DNA from: Natrialbaceae archaeon Tc-Br11_E2g1
Lineage (GTDB): Archaea > Halobacteriota > Halobacteria > Halobacteriales > Natrialbaceae
DNA: 21,193 bases
Assembly (NCBI GenBank): GCA_001564255.1
Contig: LKNC01000009.1
Span: forward strand, 1-21,193
Direction: 5' to 3'
In this document: in pieces, positions 1 through 6,046 of the stretch
How positions within the stretch are numbered: position 1 is the stretch's first letter
Layout of the letters: every line of letters begins with the position of its first letter
Position numbers and translations under genes: made by a program
The notes under the pieces: generated by a model
Databases searched by the model: none
Told to the model about the DNA's origin: nothing
The model's input: only the letters and a program-made list of their open reading frames with translations

Positions 1-662
1 AGCGTCTCGAGGAGTTCGTCTCGGCGGTGAGCCACGACTTGCGAAACCCCTTAGAGATCGCCACAGGGTATCTCGAACTGTTCGAAAAGAACCTCGAGGA
101 CGACGGCGACCACGTCGACCACCTCGAGACCGTCGACCGTGCGCTCGAGCGGATGAGCGTCCTCATCGAGGACACGTTGACTCTCGCCCGCGAGGGACGG
201 CGCGTCGACGAGTTCGAAGACGTACTACTCGAGGACGTCACAGCCGAAAGCTGGGAAGCCGTCGACAGCGACGGGGCGCGTCTCGAGATCACGACGGAGG
301 AGACAGTCAGCGCCGACAAAGGCCGGCTCCGGCGGGTCTTCGAGAACCTCTTTCGGAACTCGATCGAACACGGTGGAAACGTCGTCACGATCGAGGTCGG
401 CGACCTCGAGTCCGCGCCGGGCTTTTACGTCGCCGACGACGGTCCCGGCATCCCCCCGGGAGAACGCGATCGGGTCTTCGAACGGGGGTATTCCACCGGG
501 AACACGACGGGTTTTGGCCTGGCGATCGTCGAGAAGATCGTCACCGCCCACGGCTGGGCGATCGACGTTACCGAGAGCGAACGCGGTGGTGCGCGTTTTG
601 AGATCCGAACGAGTGGTGACTCCCGACAGCTCGAAAACGAAGCCGACGTCCTCCGGAACTAA
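1..662 (+). CDS. Sensor histidine kinase, C-terminal part (cut by window edge)
   Basis: The reading frame is open from base 3 to the TAA at 660-662, so the N-terminal sensor part lies outside the window. The visible part is a full kinase core. The H-box is SAVSHDLRNPLEIATGYLE, with His as the expected autophosphorylation site. The N-box is FENLFRNSIEHG. The G1 box is VADDGPGIP, followed by the F/G2 region FERGYSTGNTTGFGLAIV. These are the HisKA dimerisation and HATPase_c domains of two-component kinases, which phosphorylate a response regulator. The partner and the signal cannot be seen. The next gene is convergent and ends at 710. The family call is secure; the stimulus is unknown. Confidence 0.93.
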   Translation, partial: RLEEFVSAVSHDLRNPLEIATGYLELFEKNLEDDGDHVDHLETVDRALERMSVLIEDTLTLAREGRRVDEFEDVLLEDVTAESWEAVDSDGARLEITTEETVSADKGRLRRVFENLFRNSIEHGGNVVTIEVGDLESAPGFYVADDGPGIPPGERDRVFERGYSTGNTTGFGLAIVEKIVTAHGWAIDVTESERGGARFEIRTSGDSRQLENEADVLRN

Positions 663-709
663 CGTTCGCGTCGGGAAAGCCCTCGAGACGAAACGGAGGG
701 AGTACGGTA

Positions 710-1489
710 TTACTCGAGAGCTTCGAACGTCTTCTCCCCCCACCGGATCGCGTACTCGGGGCCGTGATCGCGATAGCTCTCGGTCTCTAAGGCCGCGAAG
801 GGTGCAGGCAGTTCGATCGCGTGTTTGATCGCGGCACACGCCAGTTCCGTGGCGTCGGGGAAGTCGGTTTCGCCACGGGCGACCGCCGACGGGAGCCCGG
901 CGATCCGACCCTCGAGGCGGTCCCCGGCGTCCTGCCAGGCGTCGGCGAGGTCGGGGCTGTCCTCGTGGAAGGTACTGAACACCGTACGGGTGGACAACCC
1001 CTTCCAGCCGTCGTACAGCGCCGCCCCGACCTGGTAGGTCGCGGTCGCCCCGAGGGGGACGGCGGCGTCGAGGTCGCGATAGCCGTCCTCGAAAAAGCCA
1101 ATGAAGTGTTCCGGGACCTCGAGGCCGACCTCGAGGAGCGCCTCCGCGATCAGGAACTCGACGAACGACTCGGGAGAGCCCTCCACCCTCGGTTTGACGA
1201 TCACGACCGGCGGATCGGTCTGGCGGGTCCATGCGACGCTGCCGTCACCCGGCATCCCGACGGTGAACTCACTGCCCACGTAGCGGGTGAGCAGCGTTGG
1301 GGCGTCCGCGGGAAGCCACGCCGCCGGGTAGCTCGCCGGCTCGAGGGAGTCGACGAGCAGTCCAAGGTCCTCGCCGAGAGCCGGCGGGAGCGTCTCGAAG
1401 TCCCGCTCGCAGTCGACGACGACGGCGTCGGGTGCGTGGTCTTCCCGGACGGCTTCGACGGGCTCTGAGAGGTCGCGGTTCGCGAACAT
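710..1489 (-). CDS. Conserved haloarchaeal protein of unknown function
   Basis: A 259-residue acidic protein without signal peptide or membrane segment. I do not recognise a family with certainty; it looks like a soluble haloarchaeal domain protein. Sequences that could be conserved include a central PPVVIVKPRVEG strand and the EHFIGFFEDGYRDLD segment. The start ATG at 1489 is supported because it shares its A with the TGA stop of a small upstream ORF (TGATG), so translation of the two is probably coupled. It shares the upstream gene's promoter. There is no basis in the sequence for a function. Confidence 0.8.
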   Translation of the reverse strand: MFANRDLSEPVEAVREDHAPDAVVVDCERDFETLPPALGEDLGLLVDSLEPASYPAAWLPADAPTLLTRYVGSEFTVGMPGDGSVAWTRQTDPPVVIVKPRVEGSPESFVEFLIAEALLEVGLEVPEHFIGFFEDGYRDLDAAVPLGATATYQVGAALYDGWKGLSTRTVFSTFHEDSPDLADAWQDAGDRLEGRIAGLPSAVARGETDFPDATELACAAIKHAIELPAPFAALETESYRDHGPEYAIRWGEKTFEALE

Positions 1490-1578
1490 CAGACGACGGC
1501 GAACTGGACGACCAAAAGGAGCGACAGGATGACGGACACTGCGATCGTGCTGATAACGACCTTGGTTGGGGTGCTCAT
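1489..1578 (-). CDS. 29-residue single-span membrane peptide, coupled to the gene at 710-1489
   Basis: ATG at 1578 to TGA at 1491-1489 encodes 29 residues. MSTPTKVV is followed by a continuous hydrophobic stretch (ISTIAVSVILSLLLVVQFAV) that fits one transmembrane helix. Its stop overlaps the start of the downstream gene as TGATG. A TATA-like TTTAAG (1603-1608) lies about 27 nt before the ATG, so this peptide is probably the first, leaderless cistron of a two-gene unit. No known family is recognised. It could be a membrane anchor or partner of the downstream protein, or a leader cistron that only sets its translation. Confidence 0.6.
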   Translation of the reverse strand: MSTPTKVVISTIAVSVILSLLLVVQFAVV

Positions 1579-1602
1579 ACCCGAGAGCTATCGTTCCCGT
1601 CG

Positions 1603-1608
1603 CTTAAA
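1603..1608 (-). promoter_or_regulatory. TATA-like box for the 1578-710 two-gene unit
   Basis: TTTAAG on the minus strand is centred about 27 nt upstream of the ATG at 1578. This is the spacing expected for an archaeal TATA box driving a leaderless transcript. Confidence 0.55.
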
Positions 1609-1666
1609 TCCATCTTTCTCGAGTGGGGCTTCGGCCCGGGTTTTCGGTCGCCTGAAAGCGATCGTC

Positions 1667-1690
1667 CAAGGTTTCGACTGGAGTTGAAAA
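1667..1690 (-). repeat. Degenerate ORB-like element beyond oapC
   Basis: On the minus strand this reads CTCCAGTCGAAACCTTGGAC. It matches the dyad half of the Origin Recognition Box (TTCCA-N-GAAAC) but has TTGG where the G-string normally is. It is inverted relative to the good ORB at 1728-1748, repeating the arrangement seen in oriC. Confidence 0.4.
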
Positions 1691-1727
1691 AGCTATTTCG
1701 AATAGGTTTGGAACGTTTCGGTGGGTA

Positions 1728-1748
1728 TTCCAGTGGAAACAGAGGGGT
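1728..1748 (+). repeat. ORB-like element in the oapC 3' intergenic region
   Basis: TTCCAGTGGAAACAGAGGGG followed by TG is a close match to the archaeal Origin Recognition Box, with dyad TTCCAGTGGAAAC and a G-string. It lies in the gap between oapC (ends 1785) and the small membrane peptide gene, about 3.8 kb from the oriC unwinding element. Orc1 binding here is inferred. Confidence 0.65.
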
Positions 1749-1784
1749 GTGGTGGCGAGGGCGAGACGGAGTCTCGGCGGGCGG

Positions 1785-2609
1785 TCACTCGGCCCCGTCG
1801 CGCCAGGACTCCGGGACCTCGATGACGTACCGGCCGTCCTCCTGGAGGGAGACGATGTACTCCTCGCGGTTGTACAGTTCCATCAGGTTGAGTTCGTACT
1901 GTCCCGGGCTGACGATCCTGATACTCTCGAACTGTTCGTTGAGTTCCTCCCGGAGTTCCTCGAGTGAGGGCTGTTCTTCGTCGGGTTCGCTGACGACGCG
2001 ACCGTACTCCGGATCGTCCGGGGCTGTGGGCTCCTCTGGGGGGTCGGGGAGCTCTTCGGGGGAGACGACTTCGCTCCGAGCCTCCGCCTGGGCCGTGTTT
2101 TCGTCCTTCCGTTCGACCCGTTCTCGCTGTGTCGTCGTCCCCTCCTCGGAGGACGTCACACCGTCACGCTCCACGGGGTCCCCACCGTGTTCGCTCACGG
2201 AATCACGGTCACGCGAGTGTGAGCCCGAACCGGACGGGGCGTCGACGTCCGACGCCGGCGGTTCGGTTCCCTCGGCATCGGCACTCGAGCGATCCTCGGG
2301 TCGGCGTGCCGAGTCCGGCCACTCCGTGAACTCGCCGATCGACGAATCGTCCTCGTCGGCTTCGGGCTGGCCGGTCGACGGCCACGATCGATCCCCGTCT
2401 CCCGAACGTGGTCGATCGGCCGAACGGTCACCACGGTCGCCGTCCCCCGACGGACGTCGTGAACTCGAGGCCGGCGACCGGGCCGTGGCACCCGTCTCGA
2501 TCGCGGGGACGAACTGGAATTTCGTGCCGCCACAGTCCGGACAACCCGAGAGCATCTCCTTGGAACCGTCCTCGAACTCGCGACCGCAGTTCGTACACTC
2601 GTGGGGCAT
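1785..2609 (-). CDS. oapC: OapC/ArvC-family zinc-ribbon protein
   Basis: A 274-residue protein. The N-terminus is a zinc ribbon with C5-x2-C8 and C23-x2-C26 (ECTNC, GCPDC). From about residue 35 to 200 it is a very acidic, Ser/Asp/Glu/Pro-rich region, probably disordered. The C-terminal 70 residues look folded (SLEELREELNEQFESIRIV and YVIEVPESW). The start is set by the overlap of its ATG with the oapB stop (TAATG). It is the third gene of the origin-adjacent oapA-oapB-oapC operon. From memory, these genes were named in Haloferax volcanii for their position next to oriC1. The biochemical role is not established by the sequence; nucleic-acid or protein binding by the ribbon is inference. Confidence 0.88.
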   Translation of the reverse strand: MPHECTNCGREFEDGSKEMLSGCPDCGGTKFQFVPAIETGATARSPASSSRRPSGDGDRGDRSADRPRSGDGDRSWPSTGQPEADEDDSSIGEFTEWPDSARRPEDRSSADAEGTEPPASDVDAPSGSGSHSRDRDSVSEHGGDPVERDGVTSSEEGTTTQRERVERKDENTAQAEARSEVVSPEELPDPPEEPTAPDDPEYGRVVSEPDEEQPSLEELREELNEQFESIRIVSPGQYELNLMELYNREEYIVSLQEDGRYVIEVPESWRDGAE

Positions 2610-3010
2610 TAGTTACGTGACACGAGGGCGCTGATGAGCGTCTCGTCTTTGTGGAGCGTCTCGATCTGGTCGGCCGGACCGATAACGGTCAGTTTCGCGG
2701 TCGGTTCCTCGGACCCCATGAGCCGGCTGAAAAGCGAGGAGTCCCGGGATTCGGATTTCGGATAGGTCTCGATCTCGATCCCGTTGAACCCGTCGGGGCT
2801 GATCTCGGCCATCGTCACCTCGATGAGTTTGCTCTCCTCTTCGGGGGAGAGTCCTTCCTCCAGGATGACGATGTTGCCGTCGTGGACGCCATCGAGGATC
2901 ATCCGGATCTTCTCCATGCTCGCCATGCCGGCCATCCGCTGGCCGCTTACAAGATCGATCTGGACACCGTCACCGTCGCCGTCGTCCGTTTCTTTTGCTT
3001 CCGGCATCAT
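2609..3010 (-). CDS. oapB: OapB/ArvB-family protein (DUF2073)
   Basis: A 133-residue protein starting MMPEAKETDD. A short acidic head precedes a compact domain with IDLVSGQRMAGMASMEKIRM and DGNIVILEEGLSPEEESKLIE, which I recognise as the DUF2073 family found next to the origin in haloarchaea. Two ATG codons are possible (3010 and 3007). The sequence GGGTGAT, which contains the oapA stop, acts as ribosome binding site for either. The stop TAA overlaps the oapC ATG. The overlap at both ends argues that the three proteins are made together. The molecular function is unknown. Confidence 0.88.
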   Translation of the reverse strand: MMPEAKETDDGDGDGVQIDLVSGQRMAGMASMEKIRMILDGVHDGNIVILEEGLSPEEESKLIEVTMAEISPDGFNGIEIETYPKSESRDSSLFSRLMGSEEPTAKLTVIGPADQIETLHKDETLISALVSRN

Positions 3011-3011
3011 A

Positions 3012-5051
3012 TCACCCGAAGTACTCCGCAATCGCGTCGTAAACTTCGTCCATGTTGTCACCCTCTTTGGCCGACAGCGGGACGGTCTCGTGCTGGGGGA
3101 ACGCGTCCTCGATACGTTTGACACTCGAGGCGTCGAGGTCGGTCTTGTTCGCGAAAATAAGAACCGGGAGGTCACGCGACTCGATGATCCCGATCAACAT
3201 CGTGTTGACCTGCGTGATCGGATCCTCGGCGCTGTCTAGAACGTAGATGACGCCGTCGACGTCCTCCCGAAGCCAGTGCATCGCCTCGGCGACGCCCTCC
3301 GTGGCCTCACGTGACCGACGGATCGCGTCGTCTTTTTCCATCTCGTCGGTGAACTCCTCGTAGTCGACTTTCGTCGTCACCCCCGGCGTGTCCACGATGT
3401 CGATGGTCACCGCCTTCCCGTCGCGTTCGATCTCGACGTTTTCTTTCCGGCGAGCCCGGCGTGTTTCGTGTGGGATGTGACTTTCCGTTCCGACGGCGTC
3501 ACCCGTCCAATCACGGGCGATACGGTTTGCTAACGTGGTATTGTGGACGACCAGACCGTCACGCGTCAGGAACGTGTGATCCCGGTCGACCGTGAGATCG
3601 TAGATGTATCCGTCGTAATCGACGCGCTCGATCTCGACGACTTCGTCCCAGACAACGTCCGATTGTGCAATCGAGTGGACCAGGTCCGTCCGGTCCGTCT
3701 GCGGAAGCCACGTCGCCATCGACTCGAGGCGGTCCACCGAGATACTGTTTCGCCGTCGCATTCGAGCGACGTGTTTGTTATCACCGTAAAGCTCGGCCTG
3801 GGTCAGTCCGAGCTCCTTCCGAGTGTCCTCGAGGACCGGCATGATCGGGAGTGTGTGGACGTTCGGGTTTGACCCCGCCTCACAGAGACGATCGAGACGG
3901 TCCGCTTTCTCACTCGAGTCGAAACCGACGTGTTCGCGGAACCGACGATGCTGGTCGCTTCGCCCGATACAGAACTCGTAGTAGGTGTCCCCGTCGTGGG
4001 TCTTCTCACGAATCTTCCCGACGATCCCAAAGCGCAACAGAAGTAACTGAACGCCGACAACGAGTTCCCGGCTCGAACTCGAGAGAGTAACGTACCGACC
4101 GCGGTCGCCGTCCGTCTGAACGCTTCCCTCACAGTCGAACAGCGCCCGGAGGAACGAACGAACGATCCCGTCGTCGGCGGTGAGGATCGACTTCGGTATC
4201 CGTTTGTCCGCCGACGAGCCCGGGTAGCAATCGAACCGTTTCAGGTACTCCACGAGCGACCGGCTGTTCACTCGCACCGTCGAGGTCTTCCCGTCGTACT
4301 CGTAGGTCGTCGTCTCGAGGCCGAACCGCTCTACGGTTCGTTCGAACTCGGCGAGCAGCTCCGGGTCCTCGTTGGAGAACGCAACGTATCGTTCATCGTG
4401 TTGGGCCTCCGCGATCGTCAACGCGAGAAGGCGTGCGACGCCGGCGTCGAATTCGACCGGAGTGACGGGTTTCGGGTCGTGATACGTCGATCGGTAGACG
4501 ACCGATCCGCCGTCCGTAGACAACGCTCCGTTCGGTTCGGGGCTCCACGCTCCCGTCTCCGGCGACAACGACTGTGCAGTCGCGACCGGGGTGCCGGCCT
4601 CGAGATCACGGGCGGACAGCTCTGTGACTCCTTCCGACGTCATGGATATAAAGGGATGCTCCGGGCTTACGGTCACCTCCCGCCCGAGTCGGGTACGGAC
4701 ACGATACATCTCGCCTTGGTAGCGCTGGCGGAAGACGTGTGAAACTGGCCGTGAAGCGATCGTCAGGTCCTCACCCAGTGCTGGAACACGGATGTCCGCG
4801 TGGGGACACTCGAGCCACGTCTCGTGTGGCTCGTCGCTCACGTCTTCCACACCGGAGCGTCCGGCGACGTCTTCGAACACCGCCTCGATCGGTCGGTAAG
4901 TCCCATCGGCGAGGACGACTTCCTCACCCTCCGCGAGACACTTTCCGGCGTTTGGCGGTCCATAGATACCGATCCGCTTTGGTTCCTGATCGGAGAACAG
5001 CCGATCCGTAACTCGAGAAACACTATCTTTGAGGTCTGTGAATAGTCCCAT
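3012..5051 (-). CDS. oapA: OapA/ArvA Era-like GTPase precursor containing an intein
   Basis: The precursor is 679 residues: an N-extein of 37, an intein of 467 and a C-extein of 175. After splicing, a 212-residue Era/Obg-type GTPase results. Its G1 loop is GPPNAGKTT, G3 is DTPG, G4 is NKTD and G5 is SAKEG. The intein sits between Lys37 of the Walker A motif and the Thr that completes it, so the unspliced protein cannot have a normal nucleotide-binding loop. I chose ATG 5051 over the upstream GTG (5072) because a strong GGAGG lies 7 nt before it. A TATA-like box at 5106-5111 implies a leader of about 30 nt. It is the first gene of the oap operon, transcribed away from oriC. Confidence 0.93.
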   Translation of the reverse strand: MGLFTDLKDSVSRVTDRLFSDQEPKRIGIYGPPNAGKCLAEGEEVVLADGTYRPIEAVFEDVAGRSGVEDVSDEPHETWLECPHADIRVPALGEDLTIASRPVSHVFRQRYQGEMYRVRTRLGREVTVSPEHPFISMTSEGVTELSARDLEAGTPVATAQSLSPETGAWSPEPNGALSTDGGSVVYRSTYHDPKPVTPVEFDAGVARLLALTIAEAQHDERYVAFSNEDPELLAEFERTVERFGLETTTYEYDGKTSTVRVNSRSLVEYLKRFDCYPGSSADKRIPKSILTADDGIVRSFLRALFDCEGSVQTDGDRGRYVTLSSSSRELVVGVQLLLLRFGIVGKIREKTHDGDTYYEFCIGRSDQHRRFREHVGFDSSEKADRLDRLCEAGSNPNVHTLPIMPVLEDTRKELGLTQAELYGDNKHVARMRRRNSISVDRLESMATWLPQTDRTDLVHSIAQSDVVWDEVVEIERVDYDGYIYDLTVDRDHTFLTRDGLVVHNTTLANRIARDWTGDAVGTESHIPHETRRARRKENVEIERDGKAVTIDIVDTPGVTTKVDYEEFTDEMEKDDAIRRSREATEGVAEAMHWLREDVDGVIYVLDSAEDPITQVNTMLIGIIESRDLPVLIFANKTDLDASSVKRIEDAFPQHETVPLSAKEGDNMDEVYDAIAEYFG
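3540..4940 (-). mobile_element. 467-residue LAGLIDADG intein inside the OapA P-loop
   Basis: The first residue is Cys (CLAEGEEVVLADGTYRPIEA, block A). Block B is VTVSPEHPFI with His95. Block F is YDLTVDRDHTFLT. The last residues are VVHN (His466, Asn467), and the +1 extein residue is Thr. All residues expected for class 1 protein splicing are present. The middle holds a two-motif LAGLIDADG homing endonuclease. The first motif is LLALTIAEAQ (171-180, acidic E178). The second is ALFDCEGSV (267-274, E271). A helix-turn-helix-like segment follows at about 371-410. The second motif is canonical; the first lacks the usual Gly after the acidic residue, so nuclease activity is uncertain. Splicing looks intact. 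Confidence 0.92.
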
Positions 5052-5105
5052 CCTTGGTCCTCCGCACACCACGAGTGCGTCTGCGCGTATTACCCACTCT
5101 ATTCA

Positions 5106-5111
5106 CTTAAG
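5106..5111 (-). promoter_or_regulatory. TATA-like box of the oapABC operon
   Basis: CTTAAG on the minus strand is about 57 nt upstream of the oapA ATG. With transcription starting about 25 nt downstream, the mRNA has a leader of roughly 30 nt that carries the GGAGG ribosome binding site. This differs from most genes here, which look leaderless. Confidence 0.5.
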
Positions 5112-5231
5112 CCTACGTCAGACGTGTTGACTGTTATGAATATGCGAGTGTCATCCTGTATGTGTGTTCGACGTGGGACACGTCGGCCTGCGGCCCGGCG
5201 AATCGACTCGTCCCCCCGGTACAGTGGCAGA

Positions 5232-5277
5232 GACACCCGTGGGAGAAAGGTACTGACACCCGCGGGAGGAAGATACT
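5232..5277 (+). repeat. Two tandem 23-bp repeats at the left side of oriC
   Basis: Unit 1 (5232-5254) and unit 2 (5255-5277) both start GACACCCG and end TACT. They differ at 3 of 23 positions and abut without a gap. They do not resemble the ORB and are not in a gene. They could be an iteron-like binding site for another factor. Confidence 0.6.
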
Positions 5278-5291
5278 AGTAGAGTACTAGT
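5275..5291. repeat. 17-bp perfect palindrome containing two CTAG sites
   Basis: ACTAGTA-GAG-TACTAGT is a perfect inverted repeat of 7-bp arms around a 3-bp centre. It directly follows the tandem repeats and precedes the first ORB. It is a candidate dimeric-protein binding site. Confidence 0.55.
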
Positions 5292-5295
5292 CTCA

Positions 5296-5317
5296 ACCCC
5301 ATTCTTTCGACTGGAAC
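5296..5317 (-). repeat. ORB, left outer (imperfect)
   Basis: Minus strand GTTCCAGTCGAAAGAATGGG followed by GT. The dyad TTCCA-N-CGAAA and a G-run are present; the GAAAC step is altered to GAAAG. It has the same orientation as the neighbouring ORB at 5333-5358, with the G-string pointing away from the AT-rich core. Confidence 0.65.
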
Positions 5318-5332
5318 TCCGACCTCGAGCTA

Positions 5333-5358
5333 CCCCCCACCCCTTCGTTTCGAGTGGA
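5333..5358 (-). repeat. ORB, left inner, with extended G-string
   Basis: Minus strand TCCACTCGAAACGAAGGGGT followed by GGGGGG. This is a textbook haloarchaeal ORB. It matches the ORB at 5646-5671 at 25 of 26 positions in opposite orientation, so the two form a long inverted repeat around the AT-rich core. Confidence 0.88.
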
Positions 5359-5489
5359 GAGTGACGGGAGCGGGACCGGAGTAGTGGTGGCAACAACCGG
5401 AAGCCGTGGATGAGAGGGCGGGTTTTCGACTCGAACGGCCGCGAGAGGTCACAGAACGGACGAAACCACGGGTCTAGTAAGACAACGCT

Positions 5490-5605
5490 GTATCAGTGCT
5501 TTTTCTAGTAATATATAGTAAATAAACTCGGGTACCCTAGTAAACAGCTAGATTTGCTAGTTCTACGGTTACTGTTTCTATCCTTTATACTTGAATCTTT
5601 CCTTG
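5490..5605. other. AT-rich duplex unwinding element of oriC
   Basis: This is the most AT-rich stretch of the window, including CTAGTAATATATAGTAAATA and a later TTTATACTTGAATCTTTCC tract, set in GC-rich DNA. It is flanked by inverted ORBs, the arrangement expected for the site of first strand opening. It also carries several CTAG tetramers and the palindrome GGGTACCC. Confidence 0.8.
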
Positions 5606-5619
5606 TCTAGAGACCCCCT

Positions 5620-5669
5620 CCCCACCCCCCCTCTCTCCCTGTGGTTCCACCCGAAACGAAGGGGTGGGG
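5620..5669. repeat. C-tract/G-tract inverted repeat beside the right inner ORB
   Basis: CCCCACCCC (5620-5628) is the exact complement of GGGGTGGGG (5661-5669), the ORB G-string. A 9-bp stem could form across the ORB dyad, or the G-tract could adopt a four-stranded structure when single-stranded. This is inference from base runs only. Confidence 0.4.
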
Positions 5670-5671
5670 GG
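5646..5671 (+). repeat. ORB, right inner, with extended G-string
   Basis: TCCACCCGAAACGAAGGGGT followed by GGGGGG, preceded by GGT. It is the mirror partner of the ORB at 5333-5358 and the closest ORB on the orc1 side of the unwinding element. Confidence 0.88.
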
Positions 5672-6012
5672 GTGACGGTGGAGTGAAAAGACGTGACAGT
5701 TGGGACTGACAACGCTCGTCTAGATGTTGGTTCCCGGACTCCCGTTTTCCACCCGAACCGGTCCTCCCGTTCACACTCTTCGTTATCGAGCGTGTCAACT
5801 GGCGGGCTTTTCCCGATACCCCGTCGAAAACAGCCCGTTCCCCCGTCGTCGTTCGGTTAACGACTCGGTACCGATGGCCGGAAGGGAAGCGTTTATTACC
5901 TAGCTTTTCCTTTGGTTCGTTTGCATCAACTGGACCCGGCGGAAAACCAATGATCGAACGTAACGGCTCTCTATAGCCTATATGAGCCGGAATATTGCCG
6001 TTCGAGGCCCAG

Positions 6013-6034
6013 TTCCACACGAAACGAGGGGGTA
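6013..6034 (+). repeat. ORB directly upstream of orc1
   Basis: TTCCACACGAAACGAGGGGG followed by TA, ending 13 nt before the orc1 ATG. A TATA-like stretch (CTATAGCCTATATG, 5971-5984) lies upstream, so this ORB would fall within the orc1 leader or just past the transcription start. It could therefore serve both origin binding and autoregulation of orc1. Confidence 0.8.
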
Positions 6035-6046
6035 CGCGTACGACAC

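Larger units (their letters stand above)
5230..6046. other. Chromosomal replication origin (oriC1 type)
   Basis: This gene-free stretch lies between divergently transcribed oapA and orc1, the gene order typical of haloarchaeal oriC1. It contains ORBs at 5296-5317 and 5333-5358 on the minus strand and at 5646-5671 and 6013-6034 on the plus strand. An AT-rich core lies at about 5490-5605. Outer parts (5380-5490, 5690-5990) are GC-rich, with only degenerate ORB halves (near 5418-5438 and 5736-5760), and no coding potential on either strand is convincing. Orc1/Cdc6 is expected to bind the ORBs and open the AT-rich core. Confidence 0.9.

Noticed and set aside
485..512. ORB-like TTCCACCGGGAACACGACGG in the histidine kinase
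   Set aside because: It encodes the conserved F/G2 box (GYSTGNTTGFGL), so the protein explains the sequence, and there is no G-string.
1297..2634. 445-codon open frame on the plus strand across oapC
   Set aside because: It is a Ser/Arg-rich shadow of the acidic linker of OapC and crosses the small peptide gene and an intergenic ORB.
5418..5438. Possible further ORB in oriC (GTTCGAGTCGAAAACC, minus strand); likewise TTTTCCACCCGAACCGG near 5744
   Set aside because: Only the dyad half is kept and the G-string is missing. Too degenerate to list as binding sites.
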